DNA of 64,000 nt from Akebia trifoliata (GCA_017979445.1 CM030718.1:27709021-27773020), one strand, 5' to 3'; numbered from the stretch's first letter, positions 51,301-62,660 are shown. Notes: generated from the letters alone by a model not told the origin. Numbers and translations are program-made.

Positions 51301-52115
51301 GAAGAAAAGTACAGTTGAAAGCCAGTCCCACAGCTTTCCAGTAAGGACCCAATAATCCTTCCAACACTTCGAACCACTGTAGTAAAAAACAAACAATTGG
51401 GTCTTTTTCAGTTTTTTTTTTCGTTTTTAAAAATTGGGTCTTTTTCTGTTTCAGAAGAAAAATTTTGGGATTTAATCAGTTTTTCTTTTTGTTTTTTCAG
51501 GTGCAATGAACCCAACCCTTCAAAAGTTCAAAACAAACCACTGCAGTAAACAACAAACAAATGGTTCTCTCTCTATAATCGGAGCTTTTTAAATTTTGGG
51601 TTTTTTTTGTTTTTTGTTTTTTTTCAAGATTTGTTTTGGTTTGATCTGATCTGAGAAGATTTACCTGAATAACATGGTTTTTAAAGCTGACGTTTTCTTT
51701 CTCCTTTCGGCTTCGATACTCGATGTAGAGAACACTGATGAGATAAGCAGTCCAACTGCCCAAAATCCCGTAAAAAATCTGAAGAATTATACCTGAGAGC
51801 ATCCCCAGTTGAGAGAACGAGTAGGGGAGAGTTAAAAGAACCTGAGCTACCTGTAAAAATGGGGAAAATTGGTTTTTTATTTTAAATAAAATTGGGGAAA
51901 TAAATATTTTTATTTTTATTTTTGGGATCTGGGTTTTTGTGGGTTTTTACTTGATTGGAAGCACAACTGAACCAAGCATCATAAACTGAGCCACCATGCC
52001 AGAGAAAGCTTTTGACGCTAAGTATGGACTGATCTTCCTTCTCTTCGACGGCGTCATGTTCCGTCTCGTTATAGCTTTGTACTATAGCTTCTTCTGCTTG
52101 CTTCTGAGGCAACAT
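48304..52115 (-). CDS. AUX1/LAX1: AUX1/LAX1-clade auxin influx carrier
   Basis: Plasma-membrane proton symporter of the amino acid/auxin permease family that imports indole-3-acetic acid. Eight exons: 52115-51951, 51850-51665, 51376-51264, 51166-50983, 50842-50745, 50124-49917, 49832-49575 and 48525-48304, all GT-AG and in phase, giving 477 residues (AUX1 485). It starts MLPQKQAEEAIVQSYNETEH. Diagnostic blocks are SFLWHGGSVYDAWFSCASNQ, VLLTLPYSFSQLGMLSGI, GSVIQLIACASNIYYIND, FTGATNILYTFGGHAVTV, EIMHAMWKPQKFKYIY, FGPINSAVGALLVSFTVYII and FGLFAKCYQC. About ten membrane helices are expected. Clade choice rests on KEKENVSFKNHVIQ and NAAEKPPFFIPSWTAMYV, which match AUX1/LAX1 better than LAX2/LAX3. 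The intron between exons 5 and 6 holds a hairpin MITE. No broken frame. Confidence 0.95.
50345..50447. mobile_element. Hairpin MITE ('tattgccacaccaactt' family), copy 3
   Basis: Arms agagatatgctattgcccca and tggtgtggcaatagtaactc. Shorter and more decayed than the two eIF3f copies. Lies in the intron between exons 5 and 6 of the auxin carrier. Confidence 0.65.
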
Positions 52116-53035
52116 TCTTCCGCTATCTTTAACAGAGAAAATCCGTCTAGATCTGTAATCCAAAAAACAAAACAAAAAAAGATACTAAGTGAGACAAAAA
52201 TACACAAATCCCACAACACGAATGGAAATAAAAACCCAACCCCAGATCTGTTAACCACTGAAAAAAGAGAAAGAAAATACTTCTAGAGATATGGAAAAAA
52301 AAAAACGATTTTTTTGGCGTTTCTCACAAACCATTAGTCAGAAAAGAAGAGAAACTCTGTTTTTATCTGTTACCTTCTTCAAGAGGTCTCTTTCTAGTAT
52401 ATATTTGCTGAACAAGAGAGAATCAAAAGAAGGGTCTTTGGGCTTTGGGACAAATGCGTGTATCTCCGCAAAAACCTCGCTTTTCCTTCCGTTTCAAGAG
52501 ATACAGAGGCTTTAGTTTGTTTACTTTAATAAGAGAGCGGACAAGGAAAGATTTGCCTTGCCAGCATTGAACTTCTGTAATATATTTTGCACTCTTTAAT
52601 TGAACATCTCCATTACAAATCTCTCACAACAAACACAATTAAATGTGCCCCCTTCTCTGCCAAAAAAAAAAGTAAAGAATTGTAGAAGATTTGATTTCTC
52701 AAACAGATGGATTGATAAGAAAAGACCACTTTTTTGCTCCTCAAGTGTGTGTAAAAAGCTTTGATCTTTTTATAGATCTTTGAGACTATCTATCTATTCT
52801 GTAATAAAACCAGAATAAATGAGAAGCTGAGGCTTGTAATGGAAACGAAGAAGCCTAATTTCTTTCCTGATTCGATTCTGGGGAGGGTTCAGTTGGGAGA
52901 ATCGAGTTAGGTGAAATAGACGTTGTTCTCATCAGTAAAGATTGGAAGAAAACCAATGCTGCTTTTATAAGCGAAAAACGACTCCAAACTCTGACACTAA
53001 AATGGTATCCTCCATTAGTTTCTATTTTCTAATGA
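52116..53035. other. Leader and promoter region of the auxin carrier
   Basis: No in-frame extension of the carrier is supported upstream of 52115. CT/AG-rich leader-like DNA continues to about 52900. Whether a leader intron exists cannot be told from sequence alone. Confidence 0.4.
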
Positions 53036-53290
53036 GAGCTGCTATTGGCACCCCTACTTTTACTTATTACACCTCAATTTCTTATATTTTTTATCAACCC
53101 CAATTAAAGATTAAAACACACCCTTCAAAATATTACAAAATTTTAGTTCAAATTACCTTCAAAAAAAAAAAAAAAAAAAAAAGATTTAGTTTAAATTATA
53201 ATCTCTACATTATTACACTCATACAAACAATAGTTGTTTGCAATTATGATTAAAGCTTATATAAAATCCTAAACCCAAAATGTCCCAATC
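53036..53290. mobile_element. 'tattggcaccccaactt' MITE, left part
   Basis: Begins gagctgctattggcacccct, then acttattacacctcaatttc, with a poly-A run and the ttataatctctacattatta interior. It runs into an (AT)n tract and another copy at 53316; its right end is lost. Confidence 0.55.
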
Positions 53291-53315
53291 TAAAAAATAT
53301 ATATATATATATATT

Positions 53316-53764
53316 GAGAGCTTCTATTGGCACTCCAACTTTTACTTCTTCTCACTCATTCACTTATTTTCTAGGATGAATCTCTATTTTGTGTTGAACA
53401 TGAAGAAATTTCAAGTCTGATACACTGTTCATTTTAATTCTCAAAACATGTTTTTCCAAGTAGTCACTTTTACAATCAACAAATTTGCTGATTACATTGA
53501 TTTTGTCACTTTTACAATCAACGAATTTGTTAATAGAATATCAGTGATTTTGTCATATTAGATCTCGTTAGTAATTTATCAACAAATTCGTTAATTATTA
53601 AAGTGAGAAATTTACTGGAAAACATGTTTTCGGAATAAAAATGAATAGTGTACCAAAATTGGAATTTGATCATAATTTACGCATGATTTGGGAAATATCT
53701 CTATTTTATTTATTTTAAATTGGAGTGTAATAAGTAAAAGTTTGGATGCCAATAGCAACTCTCT
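53316..53764. mobile_element. 'tattggcaccccaactt' MITE, complete
   Basis: Termini gagagcttctattggcactc and gatgccaatagcaactctct are inverted repeats of about 30 bases, including ccaacttttact and agtaaaagttt. The interior repeats ttgtcacttttacaatcaac twice. No coding capacity. Confidence 0.75.
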
Positions 53765-53779
53765 TTTTATATTTTAGGC

Positions 53780-53982
53780 ATGGTAATCTAACTACCCCAT
53801 CTTGCACACTCAATCATTCTCTTGACATGTCAAGTTCCGAAATGGTAGATCTATACGTCTCGGGTTACACATTTTTATGGGGAAGTGTAGTTTTGTATCC
53901 TAAGACATACAAATCTACAATTCCTGAACTTATCACGTGACGAGAGTCGATTGAATGTGCCACATGGGTTAGTAAGATTATC
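53780..53982. mobile_element. Foldback element copy
   Basis: Arms ggtaatctaactaccccat and gggttagtaagattatc; inner acatgtcaagttcc and ggaatt-like partner; core atggtagatctatacgtctc then gggttacacattt. Confidence 0.6.
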
Positions 53983-54265
53983 ACGATTCTTTATTTTTAC
54001 TTTTATCATTATCGTTACAAAGATTTTTACCTCTCTCTCTCTCTCAACTTGATAGCTTTCTAATTCGTATAATTTAAAAACTCTTGATTTATTGTTAAAT
54101 TAAGGGAAATAATTAAAAATTACTATATTTTTTACATTTACAAAGACGGCCGTATACCTGCTTTCATGATTCTATTTTTTTTACTTATCTACTGTATGGT
54201 CCAACTATTTGATTAATTTACCTTTGGACCTTGAGTTGAAGGTAAGTTCACGCGAAGGGCAAATA

Positions 54266-54455
54266 AGTAAATAGCAAACGTGATACCCTTTTTCATGAAA
54301 ATGTAATTACAAAATCGGATTTATGACTGTTTTCATAAATATTATAAAAAACAGTATTTTTCAGTAAATAGCAAACATGATACCCTTTTTCATGAAAATG
54401 TAATTACAAAATCGGATTTATGGCTGTTTTCGTAAATATTATAAAAAATTATGTT
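54266..54455. repeat. Tandem duplication, 97-bp unit
   Basis: agtaaatagcaaac(g/a)tgat starts at 54266 and at 54363. The units run through aatgtaattacaaaatcgga and differ at only a few positions, so the duplication is recent. Confidence 0.85.
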
Positions 54456-56720
54456 TTTTTTTTAAATACCGATTCATCACTTCGTACACGCCGCCGTATC
54501 ATCATGGGTCGACTAACCTGATTCAAACCCAAAAGAAAAAAAAAAAAAAAAATTCCCATTTGGATTTAATTAAGAAATTTTTTGTTGTAACCAATAAAAA
54601 AGCAAAGTTATATTTGCCACCACTCTAAAAATGACATTCTTTCACGCTAATCAAAACCTTAGGGTTTTGCCTACATCTTAGTGAATCGTTGTAGTGTAAA
54701 TGTCTTGTATTCTGTTACACTATACAGAGTTGTGGGGGTGCAAGGGAAGTGCCTTTATCAGGAGTCCCGTTGCTCGATCAGTAGGCAACGTCCACCCAAC
54801 CCATTTCTCCCAACGCGAATTTTTTAAAGAGTACAAAAAGGAAAATCGTACAATATTTTTTATTTTTGATAACTCTCGATGTTATAAATGAAGATCTCTA
54901 AATTTATAAAACTTATGAAAAAATAGTAATTATTTTTGTTTTGTTTTGTGTGATTATGTTATCTTTGCTATTTTTTTTTTTTTTTTTTTTCACAACCAAA
55001 ACCTTGAGCCCGCAAAAAAGAGTTTTGAATCGATGATCAAAAATCACCAATCAAATCGATTTTCCGTTCTAGATAGAATCACAAAGGATAATTGAAGACT
55101 TGGCTATGGACATAATAGAATGAATGAACATGATTTTTTTGGCCGACCCAAACATTTAACATAAGATTTTGTAACAATTTACATGAAAAATAGACTAATT
55201 AAGTGGGCCAAGAGATGTGCTAAAATGACTAGTATATCAAACTATGCTCCTCCATTGATGTAGTAAACATTTTCCTTCGTCAACCGAGATGTTCTTATGT
55301 AAGCTAAATTTCTCTTTGAAGCTGTTATCCAACCACCAAATGACACGTGGTAGACATTTTCCTGAATCTATAAACTAAAATATAAAATCATCCTAATTGA
55401 TGATCTCTTCTTAAATCAAATACTCAAGTCAAATCAATGGCAGGAGATCACCAATCAAAAGGGATTTAATCTTACGTAAGTGGGACGCAGTGATACGTGG
55501 CATCGTTGTAGTGGAAACAACAGCTCCACCAAAAAATTGTTTTCACATCCAAAATTTATTAATCTTGACGTACGGTGCAGCTTCTTTAGCTTTCGGCTTA
55601 AGCCCAGCCGAACTCGGGCCGTCACCAGCCACACTTTTAAATCAACACGCGCACCATCTCTGCCCCACTGCCGTCCGGCGGCGGCGCAATTTTTTTCACT
55701 TTATTGGACAGCTTGATGGGGCACAATGCTCCTGATGATCCGCTGGATCACCAATAAGTATCTCGAGAATTTAAAAATACTTTCGTAATTTTTCGTGAAA
55801 TATTGGGAATTAGGAATGTAGCCTTGATTAATTGGACTGTCAATGATCATCGAATTGGATTTTTTTTTTATTGAAACTAGATATTATGATCTAAATCCAA
55901 TCCAACAACGATCGGATTCAGGTTGGAATCATAGTCATAAAGTCAAAGTACGAGTTTAAAACAATAACGGAAAACTTTGAAATTTTTTTAGAAAAAAACG
56001 ATAATATATATAAAATAATACTTAAGATATTTATTTTAATTTATAATATATTTCCAATATAACATGCTCTCAAACATAGTTATGTGTGTTATGATGCCAA
56101 AAAATTATTACTCATGAACATATCTTATGTTCAAAATAATAACATATTAAAAACATGAAAAATCATACCATACATCAAGATATTATCATCCCCACATTTT
56201 TACATTTATGAATCATCAAATTCTATTATGTATTAAATCCCATGTTAAAAAAAAAAAAAAAAAGTGTTTGAAAGAAAAAAAAATTGTGACTTAAAAAAAA
56301 AAATTTCAAAAAATTGCATTTTTTTAATCTTTTTAATCGTCAAAGGTACAAGACACGTTTTAAATGCACTTTATGAAAAAATAAAAGATGGATTGGATTT
56401 CACATTGATTGGTTTTTAGACGTTGGGGTCACTATCGGATGCAATCAACTGATCGGTTATACGAAAACTTAAATCCTTGATATTAATAATAAGTTATTGG
56501 AATTAAACGAATTGGATTTCACATTGATCCATTCTATCAACGAATCTTTTAACTCATTTTATGTTGATTAAGGTTGACTCTAAATAATTTTTTCATAATT
56601 TAAATCCTCAATCCTAATGTGAAGTTATCAATCAAAACAAATTCGATTTCAAGTTGACCCGGTCTATCAACGGCCCTAATCATGGATTGATTTTTAACTA
56701 GAGCGAATCACAATGTTTAT
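54456..56720. other. Gene-free spacer
   Basis: AT-rich with several poly-A/T runs. A GC-rich patch at 55560-55740 (tgccgtccggcggcggcgca) has overlapping short frames but no recognisable domain and no start context. Nothing else seen. Confidence 0.5.
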
Positions 56721-56721
56721 A

Positions 56722-57322
56722 TGGTTTTAAATTCTGTACTTCATCTAGTCTCGCCCCCCTTAAAGTCGAGTTGACTTGTTTGACTTAACTTGTATCCAAC
56801 AAGATAAACCATTTTACTCAATTTACAATTATTTATTAATAGGTGTTTATGTATAAAAAAAATGACAATCTTTTAACAAAATAAGATGGATTAAAAGAAT
56901 TTTATTTAAATAAAAAATATTTAAATTATAAAAAATAATTATTTTTATTAAAATATTTAATATCCCAATTAACTTGACCAAGACTTTCAAGAGAGTCGTG
57001 CTACACTGCATGCGTTGGACATTGGATCCAACACTGAGTTGACTTGACAATGCACAAATAACCATAGATTTATTATCTCGAGAACAAGTTAGGAAAATCA
57101 ACTGTTCTCTATGAATTGTCAGGTCAACTCAATGTTGGACCCAGTGTCTAATGCAGGCATTAAAGCATTTTCATTTTCAAAATACTTTTCAGGTCATCTT
57201 GATTGTGAGACGATGGATGAATCGTGTGCATCGATTCACAAGAAATATCTCACTCATTCTTGAACAATACTAAGATGACTCAAACTTACCATCTTGGTTT
57301 CAATACAAGATTTGAAACCATG
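56722..57322. mobile_element. Expanded CTCG-rich TIR element interrupted by a foldback element
   Basis: Begins atggttttaaattctg and ends caagatttgaaaccatg, the family's termini. The AT-rich middle resembles the middle of the 9746-10262 copy (ttattcatac/ttattaatag, ttagatt/agatggatta). A foldback element sits inside at 57004-57161. Confidence 0.6.
57004..57161. mobile_element. Foldback element nested in a TIR element
   Basis: Arms ctgcatgcgttggacattgg and ccagtgtctaatgcaggcat; inner ttgacttgacaatgca and attgtcaggtcaa; core accatagatttattatctcg. Confidence 0.65.
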
Positions 57323-58640
57323 ACTATATGACTCAACCCAAAAAAAAAAAAAAAATTTATGATGATCTGTGAATCCCACGTGGCAAACTCAATCGACTAT
57401 CCATGTGACAAGTTCAAAAGGTGCACTTCCCCATCAAAATGTGTATCTCGATGGAATAGTGCATCCCGAGGAGCATAGAACTAGGGTTTCCAAACTTGTC
57501 ACGTCAGGTAGTCAATTGAGTTTGTTACGTGGGATAGTCAAATTATCACGAGTCAAAGAAAAAAATGAGTTGTTTAACTCGTTATGTGTTGATCATCAAA
57601 GTTGACTCGAAACTATTTTCAGCAAGAGAAGACCTAGAAAATGATGATGATTGTTGACCTTGTGATCAAATATAGGCTAATAGTTAGTGGGTTTTGGTTA
57701 ATAGTGTAAAGTGGGCCCACAAGGTTACGTTTGCCTGGTTCTTAAAAAGAAAACCTATTATTCACTTTTGTTCCGTATAAAACCCCACGATTCCCCGTTG
57801 GACCGGGATTTGTCGGCTCGGTGCGGGTTCTAACCACGGTCCACATCTTAGCCCAGACCGCACTACTCATTACTCTCCTCCTTCTGTCCCTCTTTTTTTA
57901 TCTTTCCGTAATAAACCTTGTTTTGGTGAATTGGTGGGACCCCCTTCTCTCTTTATTAATTTTTATTTGATCCCAATACACTTTTATCTTTTCAAGGTAC
58001 CCCTCCATTTTATTCCATCTTAGGGTTTATCTTGGACTAATTAAAGTGGGTTTTACCAATCACATTCTTCTTTTGATTTGTCTAAGTAAAACTTATCTTT
58101 GCCTTAGTGGGAGATGTAATCATTAATGACAGGATTCGGATGCCACGTAGGAAATTCGGAATATGTTCCTTTAGGACTCACATATGGTCCCACCTCTCCA
58201 AATAATCTTCTAGAGTTGTCAAGGAACCGAATCCAGACAGAATTGATCCAAGACTAATCCAATAATAAGGCTATTAGATCCGGTCCTAGGTTTTGACCGG
58301 GTTGATCGAGTTTGAATAGAGTTCCTTTAGGACTAATTAGTTATTGAGTCAAGCCAGATTAGGCTCGAATATGTATTTAACGATGGACTCGATCGTAGAA
58401 TGTAGGCTTGTCGGATTGCCCGACCCAACCTGATAACTTATACTATAGTTTTATTAATAATATATAATTATTATTTTTATAATATAAATCATTCTGATCT
58501 AATTACCTGTTTGGGGTTGGTTTAGTGGCAAAACTAGTGACAAGGGTCTGATCAGAATTTTGATCGTGTATTTGAAATTGATTGACCTCTTGACTTATTT
58601 TGTTGTATTTTGGAAAAAAATTATGGGATTGGAGTGTACG
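57323..58640. other. Gene-free spacer with one foldback element
   Basis: Apart from the foldback at 57372 it contains C/T-rich text at 57840-57960 and a ccgg/gacc-type repeat near 58230-58440. No gene recognised. Confidence 0.5.
57372..57535. mobile_element. Foldback element copy
   Basis: Arms atcccacgtggcaaactcaa and ttgagtttgttacgtgggat; inner catgtgacaagttc and aacttgtcacgtcag; core gtgtatctcgatggaatagt. Confidence 0.7.
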
Positions 58641-58817
58641 ACTATGGGTGGAATCAGGATTTTGCCCAATTGAGAGCAATTAAGAGTGAAAAAAAAATGT
58701 GGGGGCATTAGTAATAAATTTTTTTATTCGTCATTGTTATTTGTCGCAATAATCATAAATCTTTACAAACTTTGAAAATTCTTGTGAGGGTCAGTGTTCT
58801 CACTGTTAATCCGCCTT
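58640..58817. mobile_element. Decayed hAT-like MITE
   Basis: ggtggaatcaggattttgcc at left and cactgttaatccgcctttg at right resemble the termini of 61985-62150. Internal tgtgggggcatta matches the family. The terminal CAGGGG bases are lost. Confidence 0.4.
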
Positions 58818-59139
58818 TGCTTACAACCATAGGGACTAGTCCCATCCCAAAGGCATGAGGATTCGAGTGGTAGGGGAAAAGAACATTGTGGTCTGACCCG
58901 AAAAAATTCCCAATTAGACACATTGGTGCAGGTTTGAATGAGTTTTACTTTAAAAAACTTAACGTCAAGTATTTTGAGTGCCATAATTCATCTATTTTAT
59001 TGTGTTATGACATGTATCAATTATAGATAAGTATAAATTTGAGATTCGAACAGTTTTGAGGACCCATTTTCTTGACCGATGAGTCAAGAAAACTAAATTA
59101 AAAAATACTGATTTTATAACTCAACCTAACAAAATAACT

Positions 59140-59300
59140 CAAAAACTCATCGATGCGGCATGTGCAAAGAACAGTAGATTTTTTGTCTCGGGATACACAT
59201 CTTTACATGTTTATGAGGATGTGCAGTTGTGTATCTATCCCAAGATAATAAAAAACTCATAGACATAACATGTGCAAAGAACCATAGATTTTTTATTTCG
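59140..59300. mobile_element. Foldback element copy
   Basis: Two related core units: agtagattttttgtctcggg then atacacatctttac, and ccatagattttttatttcgt. Inverted match gatacacatc and gatgtgcagttgtgtatc. Complex and decayed. Confidence 0.5.
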
Positions 59301-59880
59301 TATAAAAACTATCTCAATATAAAAAAAAATGAAACATCTTGATGTGTGCACGATAAATTTTCCCCAAAATCCGAATGCAATCGCAAATACCCATTTACCG
59401 TAGTCCATACCCAATTGTTATCGGGTTGGGTCCAATAATTAGATTGACCCGATCCATCGGCATCTCTTTCCCATCATAAATCTACACATTTTATATAAAT
59501 AGAGTACAAGAAAGAAAAAAAAAAAAATACATTCAACATGAAATCTAAGGAGTGAGTCCCACCAAGAAAAAGCGTGCAGCAATAAATTTATATTTCTTTA
59601 AGAGTATCGATCATTTTGCCACTAATTGTTGGGTTCTTTTTGACGCCCTCTAAGGAATCTCATGGAAGATAGGTGGAGCCCAAACGCCACGCTAAGACGA
59701 AGAATGCCTTTTGAATTCTTTTTGCTGCACTCGATACTCGATACCCTACTCATTAGTCACTTCTCACTATCTTTAGTGGATAAATTCGTCTACGGCCGGC
59801 AAAAATTCGGACCCAATTTTCAATTCTAAAATTTGTTCTTGAATTAGAAAAAAAAAAAAAAAAAACCAAAATATATCAAG

Positions 59881-60034
59881 GATTAGTGACGCACTTTTTT
59901 CAAACGCCCCCATCACAGAATCGTAGATCCTTCGCTTTGGGATACAAAAGAAAAAGATATTATGATTCTGTAATTGCCAGGTCAGAAAATATAGGGGGAG
60001 TGTTTGATAAAAGAGTGTCAGATTATCATTAGTC
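59881..60034. mobile_element. Foldback element copy ('gacgcccc' arms), first of a pair
   Basis: Arms tgacgcacttttttcaaacg and gtttgataaaagagtgtca; core agaatcgtagatccttcgct, tttgggatacaaaag and gatattatgattctg. Confidence 0.65.
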
Positions 60035-60062
60035 TTTAAAATAACAAATTTTAATGATTCAG

Positions 60063-60226
60063 AAATGAGTCGCTCTTTTTTTAGACGCCCCTTGTAGGCC
60101 CTCATGACAGAATCGTAGATCATTTGCTTCGAGATGCACAAGAAAAGGATTTATGATTCTATAATTACTAGGTCAAGGAGCGTATGGGGGCGTATGAAAA
60201 AAGAGTGTCGGATTATCATTAGCCTT
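60063..60226. mobile_element. Foldback element copy ('gacgcccc' arms), second of a pair
   Basis: Arms gagtcgctctttttttagac and aaaaaagagtgtcggat; core agaatcgtagatcatttgct, tcgagatgcacaag and gatttatgattctat. Direct orientation with the copy at 59881. Confidence 0.65.
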
Positions 60227-60881
60227 CAGAAAATATTCACATAATCAATGGAATCACTCTATAAACACCAAATCTTGGGTTTGGACTAGGGTTGTTAATG
60301 GGCTGGGTTTGGGCCCAATATGTAACATAAAGCTTAATCCATCTAAATGGTTGGATTTGATTGGGCCAAATAAGAAATGCCTATTTTCAAGACCACTCTG
60401 ACCTATTCTTCAGGCTTATTTATGAAATGGATTAGACCCAATTTTAATTATAATTGTTATAGTTCCAAACTCCAAGTCCAATCCTAAATATCCATCGGGT
60501 ATAAATAGGTTCAGTAACTACATGGGCCTAGTACTACTATCTACACCCAATACACGACAAAACAAGTCAAAACCAGGCCCATTTATTGAACTAGGTTGGA
60601 TTAAGGAAGTCTAATGAGCTTCTAACAGGTTTTTGTTTTGAAGTCATCCTTCACAATCATAATTCACAATATTTTGGCATAAAAATGCAGGAGGTTATTT
60701 AATAATAATAATAATAATAATAATAAAATCTATTACTAAAGATTGTTTCGTTCATTTGAAAATCTCCATCGACGAAGAACTTTTGTGCGAGTTTGGGCAT
60801 TAAAGTCTCTTTCCATCGATCTCCTAAGGTACAAGTCTGGGCCCTACTCAATTACATTTTTTTTTTATATTTTGAATTCGA
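60227..60881. other. Gene-free spacer before LINE remnant
   Basis: Repeat-like ggctgggtttgggccca text at 60300-60640 and an (AAT)n microsatellite at about 60705-60725. No gene seen. Confidence 0.5.
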
Positions 60882-61130
60882 ATGATTCATGGTAATATAT
60901 GTGGTTATTGTGATATTTTGAGGGCCAACTTGACGAGTGCTCATATGGATTTCGCAAGTTGCGAAGCACTAGTTTTTGTTTCCAATCATGAGTTCCAATC
61001 GATTCAAAGAGGCATTGAATTTGCTCTCAAGTTGGATGTGAGGAAGATTAGATTTGACTCTAACTCCAATATTGTGATCCATTACAGAGTTAGCAATTTG
61101 GTGTATGACAAAAAATATTTTTGGGATTAA
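60882..61130 (+). pseudogene. LINE RNase H-domain fragment, upstream part
   Basis: The frame reads FQSIQRGIEFALKLDVRKIR then FDSNSNIVIHY, the pattern of the RVT_3 RNase H-like domain at the end of plant LINE polyproteins (AE-x-x-A-x-x-x-G-L-x-x-A, then E-x-D-S). Here E-x-D-S has become D-S-N-S and the frame stops soon after. The matching C-terminal piece lies at 62148-62274. Confidence 0.55.
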
Positions 61131-61306
61131 TTCGAGTACAGTTCAGAATATGCATTTAGTGGTTCGTAGAAAAATTATGTAAAAATTTTGGAGAACGGTA
61201 AAAATGAAATATGAGAACGGTTCTGGTATAATTCAACTTCAACTATTAAGAAAACTTTCAAGAATTCGTATATCGATAAACCTATTTTTAATGAGTTCAG
61301 TAACTC

Positions 61307-61383
61307 GATGCTGGTGGGATTTGAACATAGGTCTCTGGTATTATCACCCAAAGACTTTACCAATTAAGCTAAGTGACACCTGC
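61307..61383 (-). mobile_element. tRNA-like head of a SINE
   Basis: Read on the minus strand: ggtgtcacttagcttaattg with an A box (TAGCTTAATTGG), then tttgggtgataataccaga, then a B box (TGTTCAAATCCC). This is the Pol III promoter arrangement of a tRNA-derived SINE. Cloverleaf pairing is imperfect, so a functional tRNA is unlikely. The body probably continues to lower coordinates, towards 61200. Confidence 0.6.
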
Positions 61384-61984
61384 AACATATTTTTTTATGA
61401 TTAATCAAATTATAAACACAAATCTTCATAATGAAAAGCATATTTATTTTACTTAATTGAGCTAACTAGACTCATGTTCAAAAAAAAAAAAAGCTAAGAG
61501 GAGAGAGAAGATATAAATAAGGAGTGAAAATTAATTGTTGATAAAAAATTATGAGATTCAATAACTAATAATGGTTAGTTATTATCTAATTATGAAATCT
61601 TTAAGTGTAAGAGAGAATAATAAAAATATTATTATGTGATATTGAGATATAATTTTTTTTTTATATACAAAAATACAGGTTAATTAGTGTTTTAAACCCT
61701 ATTTGGAGAAAGTATTTTTGATTTGTTTAATTCGAGAAAAGAATAAATCGTGAATGATTCAAAAAAGTTCAAAAAATTGTGATTTTTTTTTTTACATGGA
61801 GTTGAATTCGACGGAAGTTTTTATTCATTTTGTGTATCATTAGGAAAATACGAGTATAATACAACGTGGATAAAACTATGATCGATTACATTTCGGGGAA
61901 TTAAGCCCCTCCATATATAACGTGTCACGAGGGGTGATTAAGTTTTTCAAAACAAGGACTAGTGCCTTTGAGGCATGTGAGTTA

Positions 61985-62150
61985 TCAGGGGCGGAGCCGT
62001 ATTTTTCCCAAGTAGGGGCAACCAAGAGTAGAATTTTTATTTTATGGGGCCAGTAGCCGCAGATATTTTTATCCGCAATAGTACACACATCCTTGTACGT
62101 TTTGAAAATACTTGTGGGGGCAAGTGCCCCACCGTAAATCCGCTCAAGTG
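61985..62150. mobile_element. hAT-like MITE
   Basis: Starts caggggcggagccgtatttt; ends caccgtaaatccgctcaagtg. Internal tgggggcaagtgcccca is typical of the family. Termini are only partly inverted and no target duplication is clear. It abuts the LINE C-terminal fragment. Confidence 0.55.
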
Positions 62151-62274
62151 AGTGCTCATATTCTTCGGGAGAGTGATTGTGTTGCAAATTTTCTTGTTTC
62201 TTTTACTTCCATTGATGATTTTGTTGAGATTTGGTTATTTTCTTTTCCCTCGAAAATTTTCTTAGATAGTATAT
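62148..62274 (+). pseudogene. LINE RNase H-domain fragment, C-terminal part
   Basis: Translation AHILRESDCVANFLVSFTS then IDDFVEIWLFSFPSKIFLDS and a stop, matching the H-x-x-R-E-x-N-x-x-A-D-x-L-A end of plant LINE RNase H domains, with the D of A-D replaced by N. It reads in the same direction as 60882-61130, about 1 kb away. Confidence 0.5.
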
Positions 62275-62559
62275 GAGAATGCTGGTGGACAAATCTATTA
62301 TAGATTGTAAATATATTTTCTTTAACATTATTCGAGTTAGGGTTTGCTTAACCTCCCAACTTACTCTCTAGAAAATAAAAACAACTCATGTATAATACAT
62401 GAATGATATTTGAATTATTCAACCAGGACTAAAAATCATAAATTACTTTGAATCTTTGAATTTGAGTACTATATATTATATTTTCATACATTTTTTTAAT
62501 TATTTTTTATTTATAAAAAAATTGCATTATTAAGTGAGTAATTCACGAATCTATCTAGA

Positions 62560-62660
62560 AAGCAAGGGCATGAACTGTTGATCGTTTTCCTTTTGTATCC
62601 CAAAGAAAATATCTATGATTTTGTGCCCTTGTCACGTCAGTCATGTACAACAGACTGAGT
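62560..62660. mobile_element. Foldback element core
   Basis: gcaagggcatgaactgttga and atgattttgtgcccttgtca are inverted; the loop is ccttttgtatcccaaag. It ends with cacgtcag. Outer arms not clear. Confidence 0.5.

Noticed and set aside
55480..55735. Two overlapping GC-rich frames (78 and 81 residues)
   Set aside because: Different frames of the same CCG/GGC-rich stretch, with no domain, intron signals or start context.
61307..61383. Possible functional tRNA gene on the minus strand
   Set aside because: A and B boxes are present, but acceptor and anticodon stems do not pair cleanly and the neighbourhood is all transposon; a SINE head is more likely.
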